NCBI GenBank assembly: GCA_039654915.1
Contig: CM077600.1
Span: 36,750,492 to 36,814,491 of the forward strand
Direction: 5' to 3'
Origin: Aquilaria yunnanensis
Lineage: Eukaryota; Streptophyta; Magnoliopsida; Malvales; Thymelaeaceae
DNA length: 64,000 nucleotides
Positions 22,450 to 35,807 of this stretch are shown in pieces. The notes under the pieces are model-generated. The model was given only the letters and a program-made list of their open reading frames with translations, had not been told where the DNA came from and ran no database searches. Every line of letters begins with the position of its first letter. Positions within the stretch are counted from its first letter, which is position 1. A program made the translations under genes and the position numbers.

Positions 22450-23556
22450 TAATTGATTTAATAAAATTAAAAAATGATTTAATGAAAAAATAAACAAATT
22501 GTGGTGACTAATGTCTTAGTTTAAAAGATAGTATATAAAAAATATCAAAAATAGTTTAGTGACCAAGAAAGCAAATAGAAAAAATCTAGTTCGATATTTA
22601 TTAATTTTGGGGACCAAAATGGAACACGGACAAAACTTGGGGACTAACTTTAGAAAGAGTGAAAATTCAGGGATTGAAATCGAGTTTTAACTAAAACAAA
22701 ACATGAAACAGACTAAAAATGAAAAATTGTAACACATGTTCTAAAAAAGGTGAGTGTCTCATATTAAATTGAAAAAAAAAAGAGTTAATAGCATCCAAGA
22801 AAAGGGGGGAAAAAAAAGAGGCATTGTTAATATACAATAAAATTCACCATAGATTAATAGTACAAACATTGGTCTTTTCTAAAAATAAGCGAGGTATGTG
22901 TCGTAATACAAGTCATTAATGGAACAATATAAAAAGATAAGACATACTTTGACATTAAAAAAAATTCAAGTATAGATAATTGTAAATACACATAATAGCT
23001 AAATGAAAATGGGTTTACATTAATCATTAAAATTTGCTTACTTTTGGCTTGGTTCTGTTTTTTTTTTTTTATAAATACAACCCTAGCTTTTTTTTGTTTT
23101 ATAAATACAAAGAGAGAAATAATTGAATTAATAAAGATAAAAAATGAATTAACTAATAAATATATAAATTATGATCACAAATGTCTTACTTTAGAAGATA
23201 GTGCATAAAACAACAAAAAAAAAAAAGTTTAGGGATTAAAAGAGCAAATAGAAGATCTAATTAAATAATTATAAAATTTATGGACCAAAATGTAACACGG
23301 ATGTAACTCAGGGCCTAAAATGAAAACCTTAGAAAATTAGGGATTAAAACTGTCCTTTTACCAAAATAAACGTGAAACAGAGTTAAAATCGGAAAAATTG
23401 CAACATTGGGCCTAACAAAGGTGAGCGCCTTGCTAAAAGAGGATGAAATTAATAAAAGAGCAAATCGCATCTGAAAAAAGGGGAAAAAAAAAGAAGATAA
23501 AAAGCCCCCCCAAAAAGGTGTACGGTTCATCTACTGTAGATAAACAGTAAAATCCA
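22450..23556. repeat. Two diverged direct repeats about 670 bp apart
   Basis: Copy A (about 22450-22855) and copy B (about 23119-23556) share an ordered series of blocks: 'atgtctta.tttaaaagatagt', 'aaatagaa', 'ggaccaaaatg.aacacgga', 'tgaaaa....agggatt', 'aacatgaaacag' and 'aaagg.gag'. They look like two copies of the same retroelement-derived repeat, perhaps LTR pieces. No coding region separates them. Confidence 0.6.
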
Positions 23557-24086
23557 TTTATTCTTTAAAATATAGTATAACTAGAATATGGGCCTACTTC
23601 ATTATGGGTTGATCATTGAAAATATAATTTTTTTCATATTAATTATATTTGTGGATAAAAAAATGTTAAAAAATTATTAATGATTAAATCAAAATTAAGT
23701 CATTATTATTTGAAATGTTTAAAAAAATTGAAATTGTTTCAAATTTGGTTTACAATGTGATGAATAGAAAACAAATGCACAAAAGCAAGGTTGTGGTTTT
23801 GGTACTTTAGCACAAAAATTGGGGTCTTGACTCTGCTATAGCTCATGGAAAAAACAAAAACAAAAACAAAAACCATCCTCATTGGAACAATGGCAAAAAT
23901 GTATGATTTCAAAGCTCGAGTCTAAATGATAACATCACCCAGAAACTGAGGACTGCTGTGTCTTTTGACCTTTTATAGTTTTGTACATCTTCCTGGACTA
24001 GCAAGAAAGAAAAACAAGCTGAAACGGAAAAAATGCACTATAGCAGGAGCTTCTGAAGAGTACTAAAGCTTGTTGCTTTAGTTATA

Positions 24087-24379
24087 CTCCCTCCGTCCCG
24101 TTTTAATTGAAACATTTGGCTGGGCACGGAGATTAAGGTGTATGTAATTTGTGTTAATTTTTTATGTAGTAAAAGTTTAAATAATGATTAAAAAAGGAAA
24201 GATTCTTTTTTGGGTTTTGTGCAGTGAGAGGTTGAGTGGAGATTAAAAAAAAGAGTCTTTATTGGGCTTCGTGTAAAAGGATTATTTAATTGTTTGAACT
24301 TTCCAAAAGAGGAAACGTTTCAACCTTTTTGGGACTTCCCAAAAAAGAATACGTTTCAATTAAATTGGGACGGAGGGAG
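24087..24379. mobile_element. Stowaway-like MITE
   Basis: The ends ctccctccgtcccgttttaa and ttgggacggagggag are inverted repeats flanked by TA on both sides. The element is 293 bp with no coding frame. The subterminal 'tgaaac' / 'gtttca' symmetry extends the inverted repeat to about 35 bp. Confidence 0.88.
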
Positions 24380-25598
24380 TATATAATATGGTGGCAGATT
24401 TTTTGACGGCATATAACTGACACATAACTAATAGTACCACAAAACATTCCTAATATCCCTCTTCTTTCTACTATTTTCTTTTTTTCTTTTTTTTGTTGCT
24501 GGGTTAAAAATTTGTGGTGTTGCTCCATCACTTTCACATGTTGGATATATTGTCATCCATCTTGTAACTTATCAAGATGAGACATCTTGTTTCAGAGCTT
24601 TTGGCAAAGCAGAGGCAATCATCAAAGCCCTTGTCATCTACTCCTCATAATTCCCAAAATCAATAAAAAAAAAAACATGGTTAAATGGCTTTAGTGCTAA
24701 GAATCGCTAGGCACCCCCTTATCCGGATCAAAATGTGGAGATATTCTGTGTAGTTATTTTATGGTTTGTGCTAAAAATATACACACGGTTAGGGAGTAAA
24801 CAGGAGTTAATTAACTTTAGACATCAAGTAATTAACAACCAAAGTTATAAACACTAAACCAAATTATCTAATATGATGTCATATGAGTCATTGGATGGTA
24901 GGTAAGTCTAGGTACATGCATGTTGTGTGATATATATAGCATAGAAATATCCAATATGAAACTCTAAACCTACACCTGCTAAAGAAAGCATCAACCTTTT
25001 TAGTACTACAATTATTTTTATACTGGTGCACCAAATGATGCATGGCTACATGTATAGTAGCGCCTTTTGGTACTAGTATTTATAGCTGTCGCTTTCTTCA
25101 ATGTTTGATACGATTTTTTGTACTTCGATAGTGATTATATAAATTTATGTCCAATCTATTTAGAGTCCTATCCACTGACACATCACAAGAAAGAATTTCA
25201 ATAAATGAGTACTTATTGGCTTGTGATTTCTCAATATCAAACAAATGAAGCTGACCCTACAAAGATAAAGCAGAAAATCATACATATGCTTGGTAAAGTT
25301 GCAGACAATTAACAATTAGACATGTCTCTTAAAACTGGGCCACTCATTCAATAATAAAATCTAAATGCTCTTTATGCATTTCTGTTGCTGTTACCTTTTC
25401 GAATCCATGCATGTTTAGTAAAGTGTGGAAAGGATTTCCAGTTGTTACTTCATTTTCAGTAGTGTTCTCCACCTTTTTAGTTTTTTTTTTGTTTTTTGAG
25501 TTAATGGGAATCAGTTCCCCAGTCTCTATGTTCAGGGCAATCAAAAAAGCGATCTGCATGAGAAAGAAAAGAGGAGCAGAACACCAATTAACTTCATC
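24380..25598. other. Upstream region of the receptor kinase gene
   Basis: No gene is seen. The last few hundred bases should contain the promoter and 5' leader of the LRR kinase. No convincing TATA box in a decisive position could be chosen. Confidence 0.45.
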
Positions 25599-28500
25599 AT
25601 GTTGATACATTCTTTGAATGCCATCTTCGTGTTCCTCACCTTCTGCCTTGTTCCATCAGTCTCTTGTCTGAACCAGGAAGGCCTCTCCCTACTCTCATGG
25701 CTCTCAACCTTCAATCATTCTGGCTCCGCCACTTTCTTCTCTTCGTGGAACCCAACCCACCAGAATCCCTGCAACTGGGATTACATAGACTGCTCAAGTG
25801 ATGGTTTTGTTACTGGAGTGACTATCACCAACATCAATGTTTCCACAAGTTTCCCCGTCCAGTTCCTGCCCTTGAATCATCTCAAGACTCTTGTTCTTTC
25901 AAATGTTAATCTATCTGGTGAGATTCCAGCTTCAGTGGGAAATTTGTCTTCATTGATCAACCTGGACCTCAGTTTCAATGCCTTGACAGGGAAGTTACCA
26001 GCTGAAATTGGAAAGTTGGGAGAGCTCAAGTCTCTATCACTAAATTCAAACTTCTTGCAATATCAGATTCCAAGAGAAATAGGGAATTGCACCAAGTTGA
26101 GGCAGATGGAACTGTTTGATAACCAGCTTTCTGGGGAAATTCCAATGGAAATAGGGCAATTAGAGGCCCTAGAGATCTTTCGTGCTGGAGGCAATTCTGG
26201 AATACACGGTGAAATCCCGGAGCAGATATCAGCCTGCAAAGAGCTATCGTTCATTGGTCTTGCAGATACCGCGATTTCAGGGAAGATTCCAAGCAGTCTG
26301 GGGGAGCTGAATAACCTCAAGACCCTCTCAATCTACACAAGCAATCTCACAGGGCCTATCCCACCAGAAATTGGTAATTGCTCATCCCTGGAGGACTTGT
26401 TTCTTTATGAGAACCAGCTTTTGGGTGAGATTCCCGAACAATTGGGTTCACTGAAGTATCTTAAGAGGGTGCTCCTGTGGCAAAACAAACTAACTGGTAA
26501 AATTCCAGAATCTCTAGGGAACTGTGTGGGGCTGACAGTTATTGATTTCTCATTCAATCATCTAAGTGGAGAGCTTCCTTTATCTCTTTCAAATTTGTTT
26601 TCATTGGAAGAGCTGCTTTTGTCTGGGAACAACATTTCTGGAGAGATACCACAGTATATTGGAAATTTTCTCAGATTAAAGCAGCTTGAGCTAGACAACA
26701 ACAGCTTTTCTGGTGAGATTCCAACTTCCATTGGAAAACTGAGGGAGCTTTCTCTGTTCTATGCATGGCAGAATCAGCTAACTGGAAGCATACCAGTTGA
26801 ATTGGCCAACTGTGAGAATCTTCAAGCTGTGGATCTTTCACACAACTTCCTCACTGGCTCTATTCCGAGCTCTCTCTTCAACCTGAAGAACTTGACTCAG
26901 TTACTGTTGATATCAAACGGACTTTCTGGTGAAATCTCTCGTAATATTGGGAACTGTACTCGCTTGACCCGTTTGAGGCTGGGATCAAACAACTTTACCA
27001 GTCATATTCCATCAGATATTGGCCTTTTACATAAGCTGACCTTCCTTGAGCTCTCAGAAAATAAGTTCAATGGGGAAATACCATTCGAGATTGGCAACTG
27101 TACTCAGCTGGAAATGATCGATTTTCATGGAAACATGCTCCAAGGCACAATTCCGACCTCTGTTGAATCTCTCTCTACTCTTAATGTTTTGGACATTTCG
27201 ATGAACAGAATCAAAGGATCCATTCCCCAGAGCCTAGGCAAGCTCACATCCTTAAACAAGCTGGTGATGAGTGGAAACTACATCACCGGTTCAATCCCAA
27301 AGTCCCTTGGCTATTGCAAGGATTTGCAGCTGTTGGACATGAGCAGAAACAGACTCACAGGTTTTATTCCAGAAGAGATTGGTGACCTGCAGCAATTAGA
27401 CATCCTCCTGAACTTGAGCAGGAATTCACTGAATGGACCTGTTCCAGAAAGCTTTTCAACTCTCTCCAAGCTGGCCAGTCTAGATTTATCTCACAACATG
27501 TTGACAGGAAGCTTGACAGTACTTGCTCCTCTCGACAACCTAGTTTCTCTAGATGTCTCATACAATAACTTCTCAGGAATTCTTCCAGATACCAAGCTCT
27601 TCCGTGAACTACCATCAACTGCTTTCTATGGGAACCGAGGCCTTTGCATCAAGAAGAATGAGTGCCACCCTAGTAGAGACCACCAAGATGGAAAAGCCAC
27701 AAGAACTCTCGTTCTGCGCACTCTTCTCTGCGTAGTTACAACTATGATAATTGTCATTGTTGCTGTCATACTGCTTATCAGAGTTCATGGAGGGAAAAAT
27801 GATGAAGACTGCTGGTTGGAATGGCATTTTACCCCATTTCAGAAGCTTAACTTCACCGTGAGTGATATTATAAACAATCTTTCAGATTCCAACATCATTG
27901 GGATGGGTTGTTCAGGTATGGTCTATCGAGTAGAGACTCCTGGTCCTAGTCAGCAGGTAATTGCAGTGAAGAAACTGTGGCCATTAAAGAAAGGAGAGTT
28001 TCCGGAAAGAGACTGGTTTTCTGCAGAAGTTCAAACTCTTGGGTCAATAAGACACAAAAACATCGTGAGGTTACTGGGGTGCTGCGATAATGGAAAGACT
28101 AGATTACTCTTGTTTGATTATATTAGTAATGGCAGCTTAGGTGCATTGCTTCATGGGAAAAATAGTTCTTTGGATTGGGATGCAAGATATAAGATTTTAC
28201 TTGGAGCAGCCCAGGGATTAGCTTATCTTCACCATGATTGTACTCCCCCAATCATTCATCGAGACATCAAAGCTAATAACATCTTAATAGGACCCGGTTT
28301 TGAAGCTTTCCTAGCAGACTTTGGGCTTGCAAAACTCATCAATGTCTCAGAAAGTCCGAGAGCTTCAAATGTCATAGCAGGTTCTTATGGGTACATTGCC
28401 CCGGGTGAGTACAACTATTTCAGGTTCTTAATCAATTGCTCCAAAGAAAATTTCTCCTAGCGTTTGTTTAAAGTTTTCACCGAAACAAACTGTTGACATT

Positions 28501-29010
28501 TTTCTTGTACCCCAAGTTAACTGGGAAATGGATAGCTGAGCATGTAATTTTTGGAAATTTCTAGAATATGGCTACAGCATGAAGATCACAGAGAAGAGTG
28601 ATGTCTACAGCTATGGTATTGTGCTGCTAGAGGTCTTAACAGGAATGGAGCCAACGGACAACCTCATTCCGGAGGGTGACCATATCACCACCTGGATAAA
28701 CAGAGAGCTTCGAGAAAGGAGGAAGGACTTAACAACAATGCTTGACCAGCAACTCCTGCTGCTATCAGGCACACAAATCCAAGAGATGCTTCAGGTTCTA
28801 GGGGTCGCGCTCCTCTGTGTTAATCCTTGCCCAGAGGAACGGCCTACGATGAGAGACGTGACAGCCATGCTCAAGGAGATCAGACATGAGAATGAAGATA
28901 TTGAGAAGCCGAATTTTCTCGGCAAAGGAATGGCATCAAATACACAAGCAGAAGGTCACTGCTCCAGTTTCTCTAGTTCATCAGAGCCTCTCATTAGCAG
29001 ATCCCTATAA
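25599..29010 (+). CDS. LRR receptor-like kinase, subfamily XI (RGI/RCH-like)
   Basis: Two exons (25599-28404 and 28565-29010, phase-1 GT-AG intron) encode 1083 residues. They comprise a hydrophobic signal peptide (1 to about 23), the N-cap with CNWDYIDC, about 25 leucine-rich repeats (LxxLxLxxNxLxGxIP) to residue 690 or so, a transmembrane helix at about 708-730 and a Ser/Thr kinase. The kinase shows GMGCSGMV, IAVKK, IIHRDIKANNIL (an RD kinase) and ADFGLAKL. The intron falls at the conserved YIAPE-YGY position of subfamily XI. Ectodomain phrases such as 'LFLYENQL', 'LLWQN' and 'FYAWQNQL' are shared with the RGI/RCH receptors that perceive root growth factor peptides. It acts at the plasma membrane. 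The ligand cannot be read from sequence, and other peptide receptors of subfamily XI are possible. All catalytic residues are intact. Confidence 0.95.
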
Positions 29011-30228
29011 GCCATAACCAGCTGAAACCTCTCTACTTTTAACTTCAGCTTCAAGTAACAAAGTCACTTGTATAGATTCAAACTTGGTCTTCCCCAATAA
29101 ATAGGGGTTCCCAGATCTACTATTCTTTCTCTTCAAATAATAACCATGCCAGTTTAATTATAATGCTTTGTTCATTTGGGCCCCATTCATCGGTACCTTG
29201 AGTTTCTCGGCAATCGAGGACAGGATCAGCTAGTTTGGTCAACAACTAAAGTTACAGATTTGCTGCTCGTAAGAGAATCGAACCTCAACCAGACAAAAAG
29301 TTTTGTTAAATTAATTAGTATCTTTTACTTGGAAAAGAAAACCTGGCATGATTCTTCAGCAAGTAAAGCATGGTTTCATTGCAGCATTTTTTTTTTTTTT
29401 TTTTATGAATCTTCATGCTGAAGGCTTTGCTTCCTCATATCCTTGCTTAGGTTGCTGTTCACTTGAAAGTTGTTTTATTGGCTGGCCTTTCAATTCAATT
29501 GTCCGTGGGAAAGCGTAAATAATGCAGAAACCTTGGCTGGAAATAGCCATGGGAGCTGGGGTATGGAATTATGGGTAAGGAAAGGGCAAACCCTCTCCAC
29601 CCAAAAAAAAGTCCCAAAATGATAAAATCGGTTCTCAAAGAAAGCTCAGGCCCATGTACTTGAAAAGGATTCGTGGGTTCTAGCTAGCCATGTGCACCAG
29701 ATAAGAGTAGGTCCACAAGACAATCTTCAGCAAAATTCAACCCACAACTGACTAAAGAATGAAGATGATATGCATCCGCAATCACGCACACGACTCAGTT
29801 CATTTTTAAACATAAGAAAAAGCGGGGTCTATTTTGCTACAGCACTAGTGATTGACATCGTAAATTAAAGGACTACACATATAATGGATTATTTTATTTT
29901 TGGGAATAGAGCCTTAAGCATTTTAGCAAAAAAAGGTGCAATTCTATAATCTCGAAACGTACGTTACAGGTCAAGCTCCTAGTTTCAGAATTGAGAAACT
30001 TTTACAGAAATTTAGCCACTGATGATATGGGATATAAAACTCAATGGCCCTTAACAGAGAAGTCAATTCAAGGTCTCAATCTGACCAAATAAGAGTTTTA
30101 AGAGTTTTCATAATCCAAATTGCATTAAAATACGAGGGCGTGGATGGACAGAGCAGCTTCCATTTTATTGTACTTGAGACTCCAAATTGCAAACAGAGAG
30201 GCCCATTAGTCATGTTGGCCCGCGCTCC
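29011..30228. other. Downstream region of the receptor kinase
   Basis: Probably holds the 3' untranslated region (AATAAATA near 29096). A poly-T tract lies at about 29388-29404. No gene or element is supported. Confidence 0.45.
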
Positions 30229-30616
30229 TCAAGACCAGAGGCCGAAGTCGTGTTCTGCTCCCTCACTTACTCTAGAAGTAGAACCCTTCATAAGTCCCCC
30301 AATTAGCTCTCCAGGATCAAAGGACTCCACTTTCACAATCTTCATGTTTTCATCCGCACCACCTGTTTTCCGGGTCAAATAGAACCATTTTTCTTCAATC
30401 AATGCGTTGTAGCCTCCCCTCAGCTGCCGCACCTCTTCCAATGTAATAGGCTTCCTTCCTCACCATACACATAATACGATATATATGCAATCGATAATAG
30501 AGTTCTGAGGACCTAGCTACCTACCTGAGTTCAAAAAGCTGGTTAACGGCGTCGTAGTTGGGCGGAGCCCCAAGTTTCCAGTTGGTAGTCTTTTCGCTCT
30601 CCACGTGAAATCCACA
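30229..30616 (-). pseudogene. Truncated pathogen-related protein (SnoaL-like family) relic
   Basis: Two exon-like segments, 30616-30525 and 30454-30229, join through a plausible GT-AG intron. The product contains VESEKTTNWKLGAPPNYDAV, KPITLEEVRQLRGGYNALI, then ENMKIVKVESFDPGELIGG and the C terminus HDFGLWS. These blocks match plant pathogen-related proteins (barley PRP type, about 230 residues). About 60-100 central residues between GGYN and the KIVKVE block are missing, and the reading frame crosses the deletion. No in-frame ATG precedes the first segment, and an upstream stop closes the frame. It is most likely a dead copy. A short expressed protein with an unseen first exon is the alternative. 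Confidence 0.7.
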
Positions 30617-31569
30617 GAAGAGAGCTAGCTAGCTAATTAAGGTGGCAGATAATTAGGGCCTCTGCTTCTATCAACGGCCGGACGCTAACTTTACAACGGA
30701 AGCTGACGGACACTTATATTATTATCTACTTAACTACTACATAATTCAACGGTGTTTAACTTTAATAATTTGTACGATCGTCTATCTTTACATGGCCTGC
30801 GTGAGAGAACAGGAGAAACTCTTTCAACTTTTTCCACTCACTGCATGAGCAACTTGGTTTCGCAGCAAGTGAAAAGGAAAAACGAAGGCTACAGTCATCA
30901 TATTCTGCTCTATCAACTGCAAAAATTAATTGAAAAGCATGTAATTATTTTACTCATCTCTCGTTCTAGAAAACACAGTTAAAAGATACGTTTCCTCTTG
31001 GATTTATAATTTTGAGTAGAAGCATATTGAAAATTGAAATCCAGGATCGATTTCTGGCAGCAAGAATTGTCCTCATCTGCAAGCTTTATTGAAGGACAAA
31101 AATTAAGCCTTCATAGTTGCAGTATTGAGGCAAAGCATCGAACACTTGGTAGGCCGCAGACTTAGTCCATAAGCCATATGAACCAACAACAAAATTAGGT
31201 GACCAATTACTCGAAACCGAGAGAAATTAAGGGAGATAAGGGCCAAAATCTGAGTACAACTAAGGGAAGAATAATCAGGGGTGAACAACTTTTGACTACT
31301 CCCCACTGGAGATCGGGTTGAAATCATCTTAACTGCAAATAGAAAGTCAACTAATGAAGGAGGAACCTTGTATAAAAAGTGACATACACGATGTCTTCAA
31401 GAAGAAGCAGGAAAACATGATCAAGAGATTTCTAGAACAGAGGCATGCATAAGAAGTTGCAGAATTCTAGATGATAAGACTTTCCAAATTAAAATGCCGG
31501 TGGAAAATAAATTCCCACTGCCGGTGAATAGAATATTTATTATTGATGAAGGATGATTAATAGCTATTA
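30617..31569. other. Intergenic, no gene recognised
   Basis: Frames at 30752-30982 (+) and 31103-31327 (-) carry no domain I recognise. No repeat ends are seen. Confidence 0.4.
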
Positions 31570-31820
31570 CTCCCTATTTTAAAAACTATTTCAAAATATT
31601 TCATTTTGGAAAGTCATAAGTTTTTTTAATATTTTTATATTTATTAAATTACTTTATCATACTCCTTTCGAACTATTATTTTAATATTTAATTTTTCCAA
31701 CTTTTTTAATTTACATGTATAAAATTAAAGGCAAAAAAATGAAAACAACATATAAACTTTATCCACCTTCTTAATATTCATGTCAAACCAAACAAATTAA
31801 TAAAAATAGGACAAATGAAG
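31570..31820. mobile_element. Stowaway-like MITE (degenerate)
   Basis: The left end ctccctattttaaaaac and right end aaaaataggacaaatgaag are imperfect inverted repeats with TA on both sides. About 250 bp, AT-rich, no coding frame. Confidence 0.6.
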
Positions 31821-34690
31821 TACTTTTCTAAATAATGCATCACGTGTGTATTGTATATTTTAAAAACCTAACTCTTTCATCCAACATGACTCGGACAAAT
31901 GAGATTTATGATGTTTATAAATTGTCATACTCAAGTAGGATAAATAAGGAAATAAATAGATAGTGATTTTGTGTGCATGAGAAGGATTAGCGCCTAGCTA
32001 ATAAGAGACTAACTTGGTATTGCCATGCAAATATATACCCAAGGACCTAGAAGGTGGATTAACTCCCCTTCAATCGAAAGATATTTTACGGAATGGATAA
32101 AGCTTTACCCTTCCACAGCTCAAACCCGGATTCAAGACACTTCTCCCTTTTATTTACTCCTAAGTCGTTAAACTTACAAACACTCACAGAAACAAGATTA
32201 GGAGTTTCACACTTTAACTCATAAGTAATTATAATGAATTACGATTTTTTTATTTGTTAAAGCTGGTAGCCTAATATCTTAGATTTAGGCCTAAGTCCAC
32301 CATGTCACTATATCAAGATGCACAAAAACTTGCTTTCTCAGGACTTAGATATTGACGCTACTTCTTTTTTTCTCAGGGTTTCTACAAAACTAGAAAATGA
32401 AAACATATATTCTCAAAAATTTTAGGAAAATAAAAAAATAATATGAGTAAAACTTATGTGCATCTACTTACATGTAAGTCGGGACACACAATAACACTTA
32501 TACAGTTATACCATATATGTAAGATTCAAACAAACCTTTGCATTTAGCAGAGTGATTAGTGTGTTGATGTGGGAACCAAGGAATGTGGGTTCAAATTGTT
32601 GTATATCTAATCTAATGTGTCCTTTCCTAGTTCTTTTATCATTTTTTTACAGTTTTTTCCATCTTGTTTTCAGTTTTCCTTGCCCCTCTTTATTTTTTAT
32701 TTTATTTTTCAGTTTTATTTTTATTTTCTTTTTTTCTAGTTTTTTTTTATTTTCATTTTCTCATATTTTTCTAGTTTTACCCTGTTCTTTTTCATTTTTT
32801 ATTATTTATAGTTTTATCTATTACTTTGTTTCCAAATTTAATCCTTGTTGTTTTGTCTTTTAAAAAAATTTCTACCTTTTGTTTTTAATTTTATTTCATT
32901 ATTTATTTTTATATTATTCTCTTTTTTTTTAAGAAAATTCTACTAATTATTTATTTTTTTTATTTTAAATTTCTCAACTAATATAAAAACAAACAACAAG
33001 TTGAGCTAAAAGAACAAACATTGGTAAAAAAAAAAAGTTCATAAAAAAATAATAGATGCTAATAAAATAATAATTAATTTCTCTAAAATAACTAACAAAT
33101 ACTCATAATAAAACAAAAAATAAATAAATTATCTAAAAAAATAAGCAAGAACTTATTGAAGAATAATAAATTGAGCCAAAAGAATAAATAACTACCAATA
33201 AAAAAAATCTATTTCTTATTATCGTTGTCTTATAAAATTTGTCTCTTTTACTAATTATAAAAATTAATTCATGATTTTCTTTCTTTTAAAATTTCTTTTA
33301 GAAATATAAATTTTTTTATATGAAATGATACATTAAAAGCTCTAGTTATAAATATATTTTTAAGAATTTTTTATATGTAAATTAATATAAATATATTTAA
33401 GTCAAACTTTAATTAAAAAAAAAGTAAAAGTGTTAACCTTTGTGAAACAAATGGAGTATAAAAAAAATAAGTAGCTAATAACAAAAGAACAAATAACTAT
33501 AGATACAAAAACAAACAATTAGAGTATCTGAAAGAATAAATAAGAATTTATAAAAAATAAAATCTTTTATGTGATATATATATTTTGAATTTATATATGA
33601 AAAAATAATAAAATTAAATAATTTTTTACAAAAAAATAAATCTAAAATATGAAAACATTAAAAAAAACTAAATAAAAAAAACCTATTGAAAGAACAACAA
33701 GAACCAATAAAAGAACACAAAGTATTCATAAAAAATTAGTAAAAAATTAAATAAAATTGATAAATAATAAAACTAATAAAATAACATATAAAAATGATAA
33801 AAGAATAAAAGTACACATATGAGCTACACCAGTGGAAGACCTACTCAAATTACATAGTTCACATCCAAAATCTACTTAATATGAAAAAGTGATTCTATTA
33901 TTTTGTGCTATATCAAAAGAGGTTAAACAATAGTTAAAAAAAAAAAGAAGATACACTTGCAAAAGACCAAAATTTTTGAATTAGTTAACGTTCATTTGTC
34001 CCAAAAATAATAAATCATATTCATTTTTTTTTTGCTGTAAAAAAGGTGTAATTATTTCCATTGTAAAAAGTTTTAATATAAAATTTATGTCACTACCCTA
34101 ATTTAAATTCTACCCAAAACCCAAATTATTTCTTTTTAATTTTAATTTAGCTTGCAAAAATAAAAACTACAGTATAAAGTATACACATCTTAATTTATAT
34201 GCTCAATCAAATGTTTCACTCAAATTGGAATCGAATGAGCATAAAACAAAGGGGGTCGCATTACTTTCCGTAGATTTTTTCTTTTGGGTGAAATAGATAT
34301 AAAATACGTCATTTTGTCTCGTAATATACGGCTCTTTTTATTTTTTCCATGCCCAAAAGAATTTAACCAAATCCTCTTAGGGTGTAGTCGCACTGTGGAG
34401 CGAGAATTCCTTTTAAATTAATTTTGTCTTTTAATATGCAATACCTAAATCAAAATCAAATTTAAAACCTCTCACGAAAATGTTGGTGATGATGAGCGAG
34501 TTGAACAAGTTTGGGGACACCTGTATGTTAATGTGTAAATAGTAGAATAGGGAAAGGCGTCGCGGACAAAGATCTGAAACTGCTTTTTGTTTCTTTCTTT
34601 TCTTTGAATCTCCAACAAAATTCATTATTGACCGCTGCATTTCCTGTAACCGAGCTGGAATCGGAAACCGACGGCGCCGGATATCCATCC
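31821..34690. other. Gene-poor, very AT-rich region
   Basis: Long T-rich and A-rich low-complexity tracts dominate (32600-33800). A possible degenerate MITE lies at about 33209-33455 (right end caaatggag followed by TA), but its left end is unclear. The last 400 bases lead into the RINGv gene and should contain its promoter. Confidence 0.4.
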
Positions 34691-35807
34691 AGGTCCACCA
34701 CACCGCACCCCCTTCAATTCAACCACCCTCCCCTTCCTCCCTCCCCCGTGAGCTCTCGCCGATCGACGGAACCTTGGTAAATTTCTCCATCTCCTCTTCT
34801 TTTTAATACATGCATATTCATTTTATTCAGAATCCATGTTGTTCTGAACAGCTTCCGGAATCGGAGACTCGCTCTCCTTCCTCCCTTTCCAAATTCCAAT
34901 TCGCTGTAGTTAAATCTGGGGTATCCAAGGTCAGGCTGGATTTAATCCCAAAATGGAAACATCGTAAGAATTGACCCTGCAAATGAGCTAAATTTTAGAA
35001 TATACGGAGGGCGGACTTCACACGACTTATGAGGAATGAGAGATGACCTGTTTGGAAACAATGCATGCATGTTTCGTTTTGCAGTAAGAACGATCTTCCG
35101 ATTGGAGAATTGTTCACCTGCATTAATTGTTCATTAGTATTTTCTTTTGACATTTGTCTGCTAATAAATTATCCGGTTTAACTGAACTAGATATGCAAAG
35201 ATATGAATGAATCAGAGTATCACTGAGGTTATCACAGATCTAGTTATATTATGTCTTGTATGAATCAATATAGTGCTTTTAAATGCATGGCATTCCAAAA
35301 TAGTGATTTGAAGCACACTAGCAACACATAAGACATATCAACTAAAGTGGTGTATCCTGTACCTGTACTTGTGAACCACGTATTATACCGTTATTTGTAG
35401 CTATTTGTAACTGGAATCTTTTCTGGGTACTTGTGGATTGTTGCTTATTCCAAATCTTTTGAAGCTGGGTTCAGTTTTTTGTCGTGTTTTGCTTGACAAA
35501 AATCCTGATAAGCTATCATTGGACACTTATTCTCAGCCGTATTTGGTAGCCTTTATTGTTTGCACCTATTGTCCATGCGTCGCAGCCTCATTGAGCTTGC
35601 AAGTTCATAGCTTCTTAGGGAACAATTTGGTGATATCTACTGGGAATATGTTGTTACTTCTGCACTATCATCCAGAAATTTGTATTTTCTCTGATTCGGA
35701 CAAGTTATTTCCCTTCATACAGGTGCTGTGGTTCTTGAAATGTTCAATACAACATATAGCTTTGGCAATGTCTTTACTGTTTTGATCAGGATCCGACATT
35801 CTTAGCA
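34691..35807 (+). other. Likely 5' leader exon and leader intron of the RINGv gene
   Basis: A C-rich tract at 34700-34773 ends at a good donor (accttg|gtaaat). The next acceptor, gatcag|gatccg at 35789/35790, lies 18 bp before the coding ATG. A noncoding first exon with an intron of about 1 kb is therefore the simplest model. No long coding frame occurs in between. Confidence 0.45.

Noticed and set aside
25344..25610. Minus-strand frame of 88 codons upstream of the receptor kinase
   Set aside because: It overlaps the kinase leader and start codon on the other strand and has no recognisable domain.
33209..33455. Additional Stowaway-like MITE
   Set aside because: Only the right end (caaatggag plus TA) is convincing. 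The left end could not be fixed in the AT-rich sequence.
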